DNA of 64,000 nt, taken from Nigrospora sphaerica (lineage: Eukaryota; Ascomycota; Sordariomycetes; Amphisphaeriales; Apiosporaceae). This document shows, in pieces, positions 31,103 through 42,440 of the stretch. Below the pieces are notes generated by a model. The model was not told where the DNA came from, ran no database searches, and saw nothing but the letters and a program-made list of their open reading frames with translations. The stretch is from positions 620,001-684,000 of the forward strand of contig JAGVVL010000013.1 of assembly GCA_018287875.1 (NCBI GenBank), in the 5' to 3' direction. Made by a program: the position numbers and the translations under genes. Every line of letters starts with the position of its first letter. Position 1 is the stretch's first letter.

Positions 31103-31427
31103 TGAGACGGGGCTAGGGTACATAAGTACCCAATGCCAGGGGTCTGATTAAGGACTTGCACCTATAAGTAGCCGTCCAGCTTCCACCGTAGAGATAAGAC
31201 AACAACAAGACATGTTCACTTCTTTTTATCTTTTGAGACCATCACTCGTAACCGTTTTTATCCCAGTTATTGTCCCAGTTGGACCTCACTTTTACTTGGG
31301 TGATAGATGTACCCTTGATTAAGGACTTGCACGTCCTAAATCGAGGGCATGTCTATCACATTATCAGGGATCGACCTCACGACCGCGTCTTTCCACCAGG
31401 CACTACACCTAGTGTTTGTCTGTTCTA
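31103..31427 (+). repeat. right LTR of element B
   Basis: 325 bp, TGAGACGGGG to CTGTTCTA, matching 3566-3890 with scattered transitions. GTAT follows at 31428-31431, the duplicated target in element D. Confidence 0.87.
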
Positions 31428-31774
31428 GTATAGTAGATATTTAAATAGTACTATAAGGTATTGTTAATAAACCTTTAGAATATAATAAAGGCTCTAGTTA
31501 ATTTAAAAGGCATAACTAATAACTCGAATAAGTTAAAACGGGTATAGAATACAGTCAGGTATTCTTATCCCTCTTTAATCTTGATCTCGTTAAATACTAT
31601 AATAATGTCGACCTTAAAGAAATACTTTATTCCCTTTAGGTTATTTAGGGTCTCCTTAACTAGGGGTAGCAGGTAACAGTCTTTAATAGTGATGTTATTT
31701 AAGGCGCGGTAGTTGATATAAAAGCGGAGCCCTCCTTTAGGCTTCTTAACAAACAGGACAGGGGACGCGGCCAA
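31428..31774 (-). pseudogene. element D reverse transcriptase, N-terminal part
   Basis: The open piece 31565-31774 reads [36 protein letters not shown] and [15 protein letters not shown], the classic Ty3/Gypsy reverse transcriptase start (usual forms VKKKDGSLR, YRALN, LPLI and FSKLDL). Translation continues with LFELLVMPFKLTRA and RFINNTL until the element B insertion, and the catalytic motif follows at 3565. Confidence 0.78.
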
Positions 31775-32227
31775 GGATAAGCTAAGTTAGACAAACCCTT
31801 TCTAAAGATTCTCTTATAGTTACTTTTTTAATACAGCCAGTTCTTTATAGGACATAACATATAAGGGTCCAAAGGGGGGCATTTTCCCTTTCATCAGTTT
31901 AATCTCGTAATCGTGATCTCGGTGTGGTGGTAGTTTCTCTGCCTCTTTCGGCGAGAACATATCTTCGAATTCTTACAGTTTTAGCGGGAGTTGCTTAAAT
32001 AAGGGCGGACCAGCCTTTTAAGATAAGTGCTCGTCGATCTCTTCGACGGTGACAGGAAGCGCGGCGTATCCTTTCCTCAGGTACACTAAGTAGGCGTAAG
32101 CGGTAATTAAGGCGACTTCCTATTAGGATAAGGCCTCTAAACAGTTCGGCAAGTTCTTTAGGCGGGCTTATATAGGGACGTTATATATAGCGACGATTTT
32201 TATAGGTCTCTTTAATATATTGAAGTT

Positions 32228-32443
32228 CTAATAATAGAATTCGCTATCGAATATGAACGTGTGATTTACGAAACCCACATATAGGTCGTGTATCTTAAAC
32301 CACGGGATTTCAAGGATAACAGAGAAGTAAACTAGCTGGGTTACAAAGAAACGTAGCCGTTTCTCGTGATAATCGTTTATCCGTATCGAATATTCGATAA
32401 AGTAGGTAACCTTTCCACTCTTACTTAGGCGACCGTCGATCAC
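32228..32443 (-). pseudogene. element D protease region
   Basis: A 71-codon open piece with KLRFFVTQLVYFSVILEIPW-like sequence: the hydrophobic VILGIPWL block that follows the active site in Gypsy proteases is recognisable in altered form. The DTG motif itself would lie upstream and is not seen clearly. Confidence 0.5.
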
Positions 32444-32949
32444 CTCGATCTCGAACGGTCTTTATAAGGGCCGTATTAGCAACTTATAAGCTTCAGCTTA
32501 GCTGCAGTTAATAAATACTTTAATAGCGGCTTTAAAGTCAGTTAAGGCGTAAGTCGGTAAGGTGTAGTTATTGGAAATTAAGGTGACAGGTAAAACTATA
32601 AGCTTTCTATATATATCTTCTTCTTTATAAATAAATAGGCTATAAATAGAATAAGTAAATATTAGTAAGGGTAACGGAGTTAAGGCGCTGGGCTCGAGAG
32701 CCTATAAACAACTTAATATAGGTTTATACTATTTAATAACTAGGGACTCTTAGTACGCAGTTCCTAAAACCGGTTAGCAGACACAATTATAGCGGAGATA
32801 AGCTAGGGAGACTAAATAAGCGTGGGTAGTTACCAAGTAGGTAAATTCGTGGACATCGTAAGTGGCAGGCTTTCTTGAGGGCTTGGAGTACGGGCTTAGC
32901 GGAACTAAACAGGTCGGCGGTCAGATTCGGGGTATTGGGCGACTATATG

Positions 32950-34124
32950 GCCTTTATAGCTGCACCGAAAACATTCTCCTCTCTCTTTTCGGCTAGATAG
33001 AGAGCGGAGGCGGCTACGTTAGTAACTTAAGTCTATAAGATTACCGGCATCAGTCTTAGCAGCAGGTAGGCGGGGTTCGTTTTTAAGAGGTATATTAGGA
33101 TTAGCAGGGATAGTAGTACTATTAGCCTTAATTGTTCCTTTATAACTATTAACTTAATACTAGTGCTAGCGAAATCGGTTATTAAGAGTTTAAAGATAAT
33201 AGGTAAACGTGCAATACTCTCTTATAAAGGCAGGGTTATATAGCAGCATATCCTAGATCTCTCGGGACACGCCTTAAGATAGTAAAGAGGGCAAGGCAGC
33301 TTTAAGGACTTCGCTTTCTAACGCAAGCCTCTTAAACTCAACAAAGAAAACGCTGAAGTCGAGGTTCCGTTATTTTAAATTATATAGTTTGTTCTTAACG
33401 TTTTACTTCTAGTCCGAGTCTTTAAAGGCTTCTTTTAAGTAAGATAGTATATTAGTATAGTCTATAAACTTCAGGATTCTATACTGGATACAGGGTAGGA
33501 TTAGGTTATAAGGTTTTTTAAATAAATAGCTAGCGATATAATTTAAGCGGGAAATAGCAGATAGGAATTAGTTGGTGTTAAAGACTATCTTTAAATGGAC
33601 TTATTAGACGAACCTCCGAAGGTTGCTTCGAGTTCTATCAAACTCCTTTAAGTTAAGGATCTTTTTATTAAAAGAGGTGGGTTTGGAACGTAAGGTAGAA
33701 GCAGATATAAGCATTCGCAGAGTATAATTTACCGGCCCTTTAATAGCAGGTTCGGGATAGGGTGACTGTTTAATTGGGGGTGTCTATATAGTAAGGAGGC
33801 GGCTTAAAGGAGGCGTTCGTTATTAACACAGAGGTCGACGATAGTCTTTTAGTCCTTATTTAAGCGGCCTTTTTAATAGCGGACTATCCCTTTTTTTTCT
33901 GTAAAGGCGATTTGGACGGAGGTAAGGGAGGAGTCCCTTTTAGCTAAAGCAGAGTCCCTTTTAGCTAAAGCAGAGTCCCTTTCAGCTAAAAAGGTTTCCA
34001 GGTTCGAGATATACCCGCGTAACGTGCGTAGGTACAGTAGCTATCTAGACGCATCGTCCTAGACACTCGCGAGCAGTTCTCCGGGATCTTCGGTATCGGT
34101 AGGTACGGTAGGTCGGTTCGACAT
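32950..34124 (-). pseudogene. element D gag, with short tandem repeat
   Basis: ATG at 34124 opens MSNRPTVPTDTEDPGELLAS and continues with stops. Near 33940-33990 a 21-bp unit is repeated about three times, encoding LAKRDSA-type heptads in a predicted coiled coil (LETFLAERDSALAKRDSA). Position and composition fit a Gypsy gag. No CCHC knuckle is clearly left. Confidence 0.55.
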
Positions 34125-34235
34125 TTCGAAAGCAGTGTTGAGCTTAAGAGGAAGCTACATAATATTAAGGAGTAGGCAGGTAGGTGGATAACAAAGTTAA
34201 TTCAGGTTCTATACTACAGGTCCAGGTTCCTATTC

Positions 34236-34451
34236 TGTCGGTACAGGTCAGGCTTAGTGGACAGGACGTAGCTTAAAGAGCTACAACTGAAGTCTTCTCG
34301 GTCGCAGACTTCTTATTAAAATCCCTAACGGAGGTCCGTACCGAGCGGTCTTAACAGAACTGCATCACGGGACGACTAATCCGTAGCCAGTTTAGGATGT
34401 CTCAGAGGCTGCACTGTGCCGGTACGGTCTGTCACGGTCCACCCCGTGACA
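34236..34451 (-). repeat. probable 5' LTR of element D
   Basis: On the minus strand a segment begins TGTCACGGGGTGGACCGTGACA, a short palindrome, exactly where pogo-type sequence stops, and could end at a CCGACA about 216 bp later. The length equals that of the LTR of element C, which also begins TGT and ends ACA. The partner LTR is outside the window, so the inner boundary is a guess. Confidence 0.5.
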
Positions 34452-35838
34452 GAGACGTGCTAACGCTGTATATTCTATTAATATTGTTAAGTTCTTCGAT
34501 TAACTAGATGACCCCTTTATATCGGCTATCCCTCCTGCTTATATTTATAACGCTGATAAGATAGGGACGATAGTCGGTATCGGAGACGCTCCTTTAATTA
34601 TTGAACCTTCTAAGCTTAAGGAGGTCCTTATTAACGACCCCCATAATAGACATTAAGTGATTATTATAAAGTATATGTTTAGCAATAGCCGAGCCCTCTT
34701 CTCTTTAGTTATCTTTAACAGTAAAAACGTTTAATAGCAGTGGTTTAACGACGAGATATTTAACGACGACGACCTCAAATAGTAGAAGTTCAGCTTTAAC
34801 AGCTTTAGCTAGTTAAGTAATAAGATAGCGTTACGTTAGCTATATAAGGTGTTTGTTTTATAAACGAAGCCCTAGGATTTTCAATAGTAGCGCTATTTAA
34901 TTAGCGACAGCTATAACAGCTATATTAATAAGCCTTTCTTTTTAAAGTGCATTTAATTAAAGGTCTAGTTGAATTTCCTTCCGGCGTACTACTTATAGAT
35001 TCTCTGACCACTTAATGTCTGCCTTTTCTTAGTGTTAAAGCAGCAGTTCCAGTTTATCCCATATACCACTTACTCTTCTATAATAGTTATAGTTGCTAGC
35101 AAACCAAAGTTCGTGGCGGCTTAAAAACAGGCTCGGAGTAAAGCCTTTACAAAGGAGAAAATACTTCAGGGTTAGGAGTTAACTAGTATCTATTTAAGAG
35201 ACCGATTTAAAGTGCTTAATAGAAGGCTAGCTATATAGGCCGATACTATAACTATAGACGCACTAAACCAGTTAAAAACATTAAATAGAGCCCTTTAAGC
35301 TTTAAAAAACTATCTCTAGACTCTTAAGAATAGTAAGGACTTAAAGGAATTGGAGATATCTATGTTAACAAAGGATAGTCTACTGTAGACTACCAGGGTC
35401 CGCTATATAAGCTATCAGGTCTAAAAGGCCCTTAACACTCTTAACGCTATTATTGTGGGACTGCAGTATAGCTAAGAGCAATTAAAGGCTATATTAAAAA
35501 GATAGAGACCTTGAAAACAGTGTAGAGTTCTCTTTAAGGCCTAGTAAGACTTTGTTAACATAGCAGATATCTAATAAGCTAAGGATCAGCTACAGGACAA
35601 GGCTGTGTCTCAGCGCCCGTGGCGCTCTATATGCCGCCAGCTAAATAGACAGTTGGAATCGCCCCAGATTGAACCAGACCAAGACGAGGAGATAGAGCAT
35701 GTCGAGGAAGAGATACGCGTTCAGTTTTAGCTATAGAGGCCTCATGGTGGCTGCAAAACACCATAGTGAATAGAGTGGTGTTGATATTCTAGTGACGTGG
35801 CCCATACAGAGGGTGGCCCGTTCAGTGGGGTGCTAACT
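34452..35838 (+). mobile_element. pogo/Fot1-type DNA transposon 2, right part, RIP-degraded
   Basis: The sequence from GTGCTAACGC onward is colinear with transposon 1 from about 18221, with very many CpA-to-TpA type changes. The right end is an inverted repeat, ending ...GTGCTAACT at 35838 and followed by TA. Read inward it begins AGTTAGCACCCCACTGAA, related to but different from the ends of transposon 1. The left part, beyond element D, is off the window. This is the outermost and oldest layer of the left nest. Confidence 0.8.
34470..35730 (+). pseudogene. pogo/Fot1 transposase 2, C-terminal two thirds, RIP-inactivated
   Basis: Recognisable blocks, in order: FFDxLDDPFISAIPPAYIYNAD, IVGIGDAPLIIEPSKLKEVL, LFSLVIFNSKNV, a DSYNSYIN block where transposon 1 has DGHNSHIN, and a C terminus ending EEIRVQF before TAG at 35728. 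Frequent TAA/TAG codons break the frame and catalytic residues are altered. Confidence 0.72.
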
Positions 35839-37151
35839 TAACAGTTCCGCGCCTGCAGAGTAAGCGACATAGTTGAACCGAAAAACGCCAGTCAAGCAAG
35901 TGAAAAGACGTAGGCCCCCGTACTTATTTAAGTGCCAGCCCCTTAGTGAACCACGGTCTTAGCACGACTATTTAATTAAAGCCCGAGTGAGCACCCGCTT
36001 ATATCTCGCCTAACGAACACGAAGATCTCTGGAACATCCTCTTCTTGTTCTTTTCTTTATTTTTCTGCCAATCATCATTTGATTAGGACTACGCAACGCG
36101 ACGATAGAAGTCAAGTTATGAGCAGTGTCATCGCGCCAAGTACATTGCGGCCTCTCAAACTGGTATCAAATTTCCAGGAAGAAACGACTCCATTACTTCG
36201 AGGGGTACAGTCTTGTAGCTATACTGCATGGAGAACTCGAACAAGAGATACCTAAGTCTCGTGGAAAAAGATTCTTGGCTTTCATGCACAGTAGTCCCAA
36301 TTGCCATGGGCAGGAGACGCTCGACCGCCTTAGAGAAAATGTGCGTAGCCGTCGACACGTAGCAGGAGGAACAAAAATCTCAACCAAGAAGGCATCAGCC
36401 TTGGGAGGGAACAAGCCACGCAAGGGTGGGAACCAATCGCACTGCAGGAATGGCATGTTGGTAAAAGGACAACCATCCGACGGGGCCTGTCGTGCCGGGA
36501 GGAGAACATGCCTACAGGAGAATCTCGATTGTAGGGGGCACCCTCAAAAACGACTACACCGCTGCTCGGGCGGGCAAGACCAACGTTACGGCATCCGTCA
36601 ACGAACAGCACGAGCCAAACCTCGTAACGAGGACCCAAGCCATCAAGAAAGGCTGCAAGATCTGGCAAAACAAATAAAGGTTGCTTTATTATAAGCCCGG
36701 CCTGGAATAGCTGACGCACGTTTTAACATTCTTCCTTGCCCAGAAGCCCGAATTCCGTGGCTCTTCAGGACAGTTGATTTAGTTTACTTTTTCAAGTGCT
36801 TTTTATTGTTTAATTTCTAAGTGAAGTTGTTCGCGATATGGAGGGTGGCGAGACTTTAGCGGTGGCCTAAGTTTAGCTTGACCCGTGTGGCTGATGTTTA
36901 ATTTATACCAGATGTAAACAGCCACTTAAGCCTAATCAGTTCATTAACTATCTCTAAGTTGATTGGCCCAGTTCAAAGGCTTTGATGTAAGAGAACGGTA
37001 CACTATAGTGGCTTTCAACTCAATAAGTAGTATGAAGTTCACCAAATTGTGTGGTTGTTGACGGTGGCCAAAATAGCTGCTTCGTCAACCCAAATCTCTG
37101 CATGCTCTGATTGCTACGATCATTGCGAGCGCAGTCGAATTTCACAGCTAA
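35839..37151. other. unique-looking sequence, possible unresolved gene near 36118
   Basis: First non-repeat sequence after the nest. A TATATC box near 35998, a pyrimidine-rich tract at 36035-36068 and an ATG at 36118 resemble a fungal promoter and start. The ATG frame (MSSVIAPSTLRPLKLVSNFQ) closes after about 45 codons, so introns would be needed. A 189-codon open stretch at 36125-36694 is in another frame and lacks a good ATG. No domain is recognised and I cannot build a convincing gene model. Confidence 0.3.
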
Positions 37152-37583
37152 TCAAATATCATGAATTCCATTCATTACGATGGCTAGCGCACATATTCCG
37201 ACAACCATTTTTACCAGCACAGCACTTTTGCGCGCGCTGCCTGATTTGGTCTCTCTGACCTTTGCCGCCTCTACCGTAGCGACCGCGGCGTTAACAGCCG
37301 AGTATTCCGACTCGGCACTTTGGACGATACCCTCAGCGGTGAGTTTGGCCTCTCCTACAGCGGTAGCTGCAAATTCCTTGGCGCTCTTTACTGCAGAGCT
37401 GGCGACTTCGATAGCGCTGGGGCCCTCGCTAGCGAGCGACGTGATGGCAGAGATGCCTTGGTCGATGTCCCCACCTACGGCGGAGGTGGCATGGTCAATG
37501 AAGGAGCCTATGTCTATCTGTCGAACGTGGATAGAGGGGTGGGGACTTGTTTGAGGTGAAGTCGCTGGGCTGGCGAACGACAT
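37152..37583 (-). CDS. small Ala/Ser-rich protein with C-terminal hydrophobic anchor
   Basis: Start chosen at the ATG at 37583, which has a CACC context; the frame extends 56 codons upstream, but that part looks non-coding and contains a TTCTAG splice-like site just before this ATG. The 143-residue protein has a Pro/Ser-rich N terminus (ASPATSPQTSPHPS), a long helical Ala/Ser/Glu region (SAVKSAKEFAATAVGEAKL), then a basic stretch and a final hydrophobic segment (VLVKMVVGICALAIVM). This suggests a tail-anchored or GPI-linked protein. If translation began upstream, SLLLTLVSSTMSFASPA could act as a signal peptide. Not assigned to a family. Confidence 0.55.
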   Translation of the reverse strand: MSFASPATSPQTSPHPSIHVRQIDIGSFIDHATSAVGGDIDQGISAITSLASEGPSAIEVASSAVKSAKEFAATAVGEAKLTAEGIVQSAESEYSAVNAAVATVEAAKVRETKSGSARKSAVLVKMVVGICALAIVMNGIHDI

Positions 37584-40032
37584 GGTGCTAGAAACCAGCG
37601 TGAGAAGCAGTGAGGTATTCGCACTAAATATGCCGTGTTTAACTGGGGTCAACAAGATCACCTGGATCCCAGTCAATTTCTTTTGTGTGTTGAAGTATGA
37701 CTTAGAGCAAAGCAGCATAGACCGCACATTTTTAAAGCTGAAGTACAGCAATATTTATATGTCTACACCTCATTTCTCTAGCTGGTTGCCATAAAAGCGG
37801 CCGCCCAACTATGACTGAGCCATCCTCGTAGGGAACCAATCGGCGAACGCTACGTGGAAGGATCTTATTACACTAGCCGTTGCCTCAATTGCAGTGAGGA
37901 CCCAAATGGTGCATCCTCTAGATCAGGCAGTGGAGGTTCAAAAAAAGGTATAGGTTCGTGTGTCTTCAGGTACTTACCTACCTCCAGCCTGCCAAAACCA
38001 TTTTGTATTTTTCTTTCCTTCTCACCGTGCTATCCTTATCCCATATACACTTCAATTACGGGCTTTCACAACTGTATCTTGTGACATGAGGCACAGTCAA
38101 GATACTGTTCATCTGCAGTAATACAGCCCAATGACGATTTTCAAGGTTCACGTGCCGATGACTTTATCTAGTAAGAGTCCAATGATTTTTAAAGTTTGCG
38201 CGGCCTCGGCAGTAAGTCCCGTAGCTCCGACGCTAAAGTAGTAGGTTACAGATTCTCACGTTCTCCGGACCGGAACTCGGCACCAAATGAAAGTTTTGTC
38301 TAAGGGGGCATCGCCATTTATTGTTCAAATAGTGGGAACGGCAGAATGAACTTTAGGTCCTCTTATCCGCCGCGGCCTAAGCTTCTACAATGACGCTTGC
38401 ATGCATTTGAGCAATCCATAAACGATGGGCCGGTCAGTACAGACACAAACAGATATACCCAAGGCTTCATCAAGCCTGGGAGAACCCCAGGTAAGTCAGG
38501 GACTTGCCTATCCTGAACACTGTGTTTCCGATGATTAACTGTAGGTAACTGATTGAAGAACTAACATACCATGTTTAAATTGATTCTCTTTAGGTCGGTG
38601 GGTTTGGGTCAATCTACAGTTGAGGTAGATGCGTTGATTGATCACTGAGGTAATAACTGTTCTTGCTAGGAAATGCTAGTGACTGATATATCAAGTCATT
38701 CGCCCACTGATGTTCTTTGATCATGGGATCTATGCTTCGATCTCATGATACTACTCAATGGTTCGACCGGCCGATCCATCGGTGTCTCCTGATTCATGTA
38801 TCCTTAGCAATGATTCAGTCACTTGATCTGCATCTTGCTCTGTGGTGTCTCATGTGGCGATGCGTCGAGTCTTCGAGGCAATTGTTTCCAGTGGATTCCG
38901 CTTAGCTGCATATGCACTTAAATTCCTTTGCCATATCTGGTTGAGTAGGGAGGTTCGCAACGTGCAGGTCAGCGCATGGGTCGTAATAGTGTGATGTCGA
39001 CTTTCCAATGACCTGTTTCCGTCCGCAGACTTCAGGTTTACCACTCATTGAAATCGGAACTTTCTCCACTCAATTACGCATTTGTATCTACTCACTAAGG
39101 AAGTGTCATAATTTGAAATAATTCAAATATTATACACAAAAGCCGTCAATAATCTGGCACACACTGATCCATCAGTGCAATCTTGGGGTAAGGCCTCTTG
39201 TCCCCCCTCTATACTGCTGTTTTGAATGACGCAGGAGACGGGCTTACAGGTTTCTTGGTCCTACATCAGTGGAATTAAGAAGTGACAGCCGCTACGATCA
39301 CCTAGCTAGTCACTGTAAGGAGTAGCATTAATAAAGCTGGAATAGATGGTGATGACGTATTGGGTCATTGCCTCAGGTTTTGACTGCCTCATGGGGCAGT
39401 AGCTGATTCAGACACAGTGTAACAGCGAGTTTCTTGTGGCAGGAGGCAGATAAAGAACGCAAGCGCATCATGGGATACTAGGAAAGGGGAACAGCACACT
39501 ACTTTTTCATCGAAGCTTTGCTAGCTTCAGTGGTATTTTTTATAAGTCCGCACGAATGGAAACACATCAGACTTCGTCTAGACTCTAATTAGAATCCATG
39601 TGACGTATGTCCACTGCGATCTATATCTGCCTATTTAGCGATGGATGATGCTAGTCACAGTCGAAACACACCCTCTTACGGAATGCGGCCCTCTAGTGGC
39701 GTTTAAAGTTCACCTACTAGTAACACAGACTAGTAAGTGGGGATGCGTATTAACAAGCTAGTATTTGCCTGGTCTTGATTGTCTTTGCCGCAAGTCCGAC
39801 GCCGGAGTTTTAAGGTACCGCCCGCATTCATTTTGATATGACCGGAAAGACGGCACTGATTTGGACCATCGGTTGAAAAATATGTCAACCTCCACTAATC
39901 ACTCCCGGAGAAGCGGCAATTATAGAGCTTCAGGTGATTCTGGCCGCTATGGTCTAGGCCTGCACGCCATACCTTGCATTCTTCTAAGTAGTCCATATAA
40001 CGACGTCTTTTGTATATCGGGTTCAAACCTCG
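37584..40032. other. gene-poor intergenic DNA
   Basis: Balanced base composition, no repeat match inside the window and no recognisable protein blocks on either strand. Short open frames (for example 37854-38084 and 38717-38905) show no supporting features. Confidence 0.5.
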
Positions 40033-41362
40033 ATGCCAAAGTACAAGATTCCCAACCTGCAAAGGGTCCCAAAACTTTATTATCCCAGTACTGGCCCCGA
40101 GCACTTCGTTATGAAGCTTGCCATAAATATCGCCGGCGATGAGACCCCCGAGTTCTACACCTCATTGGATGTATTTACGGGCGTAGTTTCCCTCGACATC
40201 AAGCATAGTGTCTGTATCACACGTTTGAAGGTGATCCTTCAAGGTAAGGGATGTAACTCAGACAGGAAAACTGCCCAGTCTAACATTCTTCATTAGCATC
40301 AGTTTTTTCTTACAACCCAGTGGATCCTTTCGACTATGGCTACGCGATACTGCCCTTGCCAGTCAACCACAAGGTTCCCACGTTTCCATATCCTTGGTCT
40401 CCTGGAATATCCCTTTAACAATGAATAGGTGTTCAGCACGTCGTTAGTGCTGTTTCCCACGTTTCCACTCGGCAATTCAACACGCTACACAATAGGCAAA
40501 GGTAGACACCAGTTCAAGTTCGACCTGGACTTTTGCCTGTTGTCTCACTGCATGGAAGCCGCAGTTCAAAGGTCGGCTACACTGGAACGGGCATACAGAC
40601 GGACCGGTCGCATCGTCTATTTCGTCCAAGCAGCCAGCCAGGAACACCGCCCTTTCGGACGTCGGGTTTCACAAAAGATGGAATTGGTGTCGATGCGCAT
40701 GGAACCTCCACAAAATGCACTTTCTCTTACCCCCGGTACTACTAGGGTTCTTCAATTCCTACCTCGCGCTGTCCTTGATATCACAACACTCACCGAAGTC
40801 CCACCCAGCCGTAATCAGTTACCTCCGTACAGCCCGGCCATCATCCTTGGAGCCAACATCAGCACATGCAAGACGTCACAAGACAGCAATTCTGTGTCTC
40901 TAGAGCTCTATTTTACCATCCCCAGTGCTTTGGCCGGTTCAGTGAAAGCTATGCTGAAGGGCATCCGTATCTCTTTCATTGATGTCCAGGGTCCTACGCA
41001 ACTTTGCAAGCAGGGCTTGGTCCTCACAACCACCATCCTTCAACATATTCGACTCGATCTCTCTCTTCAAGCAGCTGGGAATGAAGAGCTCGTCTACATT
41101 GACCCCGGCTTGTGGCATCATGAGATAACAATTCCACCAGAGGTACTACCGTCTACAAAGAAACAAAGGGGCAAGAAACAATCGCTACAAATCCTTTACG
41201 AATTTTCCTTTGACAAGTCTCCTTGCACCAAGGTATGTGGTATAATGGAGCTTTAAATGAGAACAAGTTAACAGGTAGCAAGTTTGTGACATTCCTTATT
41301 CCTATCAAACCTTTTGCGACCAATCCATCTCCCTCACCTGGTTACTAGGCCAGAGGTATTGA
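40033..41362 (+). CDS. arrestin-like (arrestin N-terminal fold) protein, four exons
   Basis: Model: exons 40033-40243, 40297-40373, 40429-41232 and 41279-41362. Donors are GTAAGG and GTATGT for introns 1 and 3 and a weaker GTTCCC for intron 2; acceptors are TTAG, ATAG and GTAG; introns are 46-55 bp with TTAAC-like branch sites, and phases fit. The protein shows an arrestin N-domain: YTSLDVFTGVVSLDI, ITRLKVILQ, NHKVFSTSLVLFPTFPLG and YTIGKGRHQFKFDLDF, then a later C-domain with LYFTIPSALAGSVKAMLKGI. Start could be M27 (40111) instead. Such proteins are usually adaptors in endocytosis or ubiquitin-ligase recruitment, but no PY motif is obvious. Without the last intron the frame stops at 41256. 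The poorly matching stretch near 40530-40600 may hide a further intron or decay. Confidence 0.6.
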
Positions 41363-42039
41363 AAGGCTTAGGATGCTGCTAATAGATATAATTCATATTC
41401 ATATTCGTCGGCATGCTGAGTGAAGCTTTGCGTAGCAAGCGGGTTACTGTAAATAAGATTAAACACAGCAAAGCAAAATAGCACCACAATAGAAGCCTCC
41501 ATTTACTGGATGCTGCTACAACGCCTCTGCCTGCGTGGAGTTTCCGCGCTGAATAAAGTGTGCTAGCCGGTAGGGAGCGGCCCCGTACCAATTATATAGA
41601 AAGCAGCTACGACTCCACGTAAACCTACACCAGACCAATGACACGATGTGAGCAGGGCGGCTGAGGTCCCTGGGCGAAAACAACCGAACAGAGCGTAGGC
41701 GAAGGTAGGGCTGTTCGAGAGACGGCCACGTGCCGTAACGTCAGTGGCATCTGTTTCCGTTTAGTGAAACGCATTTCCCACAGCCATACTGCTTGGTGTA
41801 ACCACTGAATATCTTGTAATTCATATATAGTTCTCTCAAGGGGAAATGATACCCGGTATTGGGCTGGGAGATGGAGATCTTCGCAGCCAAGACTTCATGC
41901 CGACTCACGACATCTGCACCTTCCACCTTAGTGTCCAACGATGCGATACCCCCAACAAACAGATGAACATGATTGGGACACTACGGCAGCTTCATATGCC
42001 ACAATCTGAGAATCGTTCCATACCCTAACTGATTCTTGC
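41363..42039. other. intergenic DNA without recognised gene
   Basis: Short frames only. The last part (from about 41846) may belong to the receptor-like pseudogene that follows but contains no block I recognise. Confidence 0.4.
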
Positions 42040-42440
42040 CGATTTATCCAGCCACTCGGCTTCATCATCACCCTCCATTTGTTAACCAGCGCCAGATCAC
42101 TGGCTCTGACGGTGTCTGCTTCGCGCAGGGTTGCATATTCTAGGTCGGCGACGTGTCCAGCGCCTTCTTCATGCTGACCGTCATGCACACGACGTACCAG
42201 GTAGTCCTCTCCTGAAAGATGTGCCTTACAACCCCTTTCAACATCGTCCTAAACGCTGATTGTTCCCATGAGACTCGTGGTACTTCTACTGTGTTGAAAC
42301 GTCTCCCGGATAGCTACTTTCTTCTCATGCGCTGCTTCTTTAACCCGTCAGGTTGGGTGGACACAGTACTATACGCTGCTACACAACGCTCACACAATCG
42401 CAGGTCCAGCATTATTTACCAAAGCCATACAGAAAACGTC
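42040..42440 (+). pseudogene. fungal seven-helix receptor (GPCR-like) gene fragment
   Basis: Two blocks read like a fungal nutrient/cAMP-type receptor. At about 42085-42215: ITGSDGVCFAQGCIF, a TAG, then VGDVSSAFFMLTVMHTTYQV, resembling the conserved extracellular Cys and third helix. At about 42320-42400 in another frame: SYFLLMRCFFNPSGWVDTVLYAATQRS, resembling the final helix and the GWVD-YTLTR end. The middle helices are missing and the frame shifts between the blocks, so it is a broken remnant. Assignment rests on motif memory only. Confidence 0.4.

Larger units (their letters stand above)
3566..31427 (+). mobile_element. LTR retrotransposon B (Gypsy-like, RIP-degraded), with nested insertions and extra cargo
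   Basis: Two 325-bp LTRs (3566-3890 and 31103-31427), a tRNA-Asn primer-binding site after the left LTR, gag, protease, reverse transcriptase, RNase H and integrase in that order on the plus strand, and a G-rich polypurine tract before the right LTR define this element. Its proteins are colinear with element A, and all frames are broken by TAA/TAG codons. Element A interrupts the leader (4219-12112) and a pogo-type transposon interrupts the integrase (17679-25330). Removing these leaves about 12.3 kb, roughly 4.6 kb more than A. The difference is the cargo between the end of integrase (26432) and the 3' LTR. Confidence 0.85.
31428..34451 (-). mobile_element. Gypsy element D, right segment (LTR, gag, protease, RT start)
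   Basis: Strongly AT-rich, RIP-like. On the minus strand from right to left it has a probable 5' LTR, a gag frame, a protease-like piece and the first half of a Gypsy reverse transcriptase, which continues at 3565. The right edge at 34451 joins a decayed pogo-type transposase, so D is inserted in that transposon. Its left half would be outside the window. Confidence 0.75.

Noticed and set aside
36125..36694. 189-codon plus-strand gene
   Set aside because: It lacks a good start codon, overlaps open frames on the other strand and shows no recognisable domain; kept only as an unresolved region.
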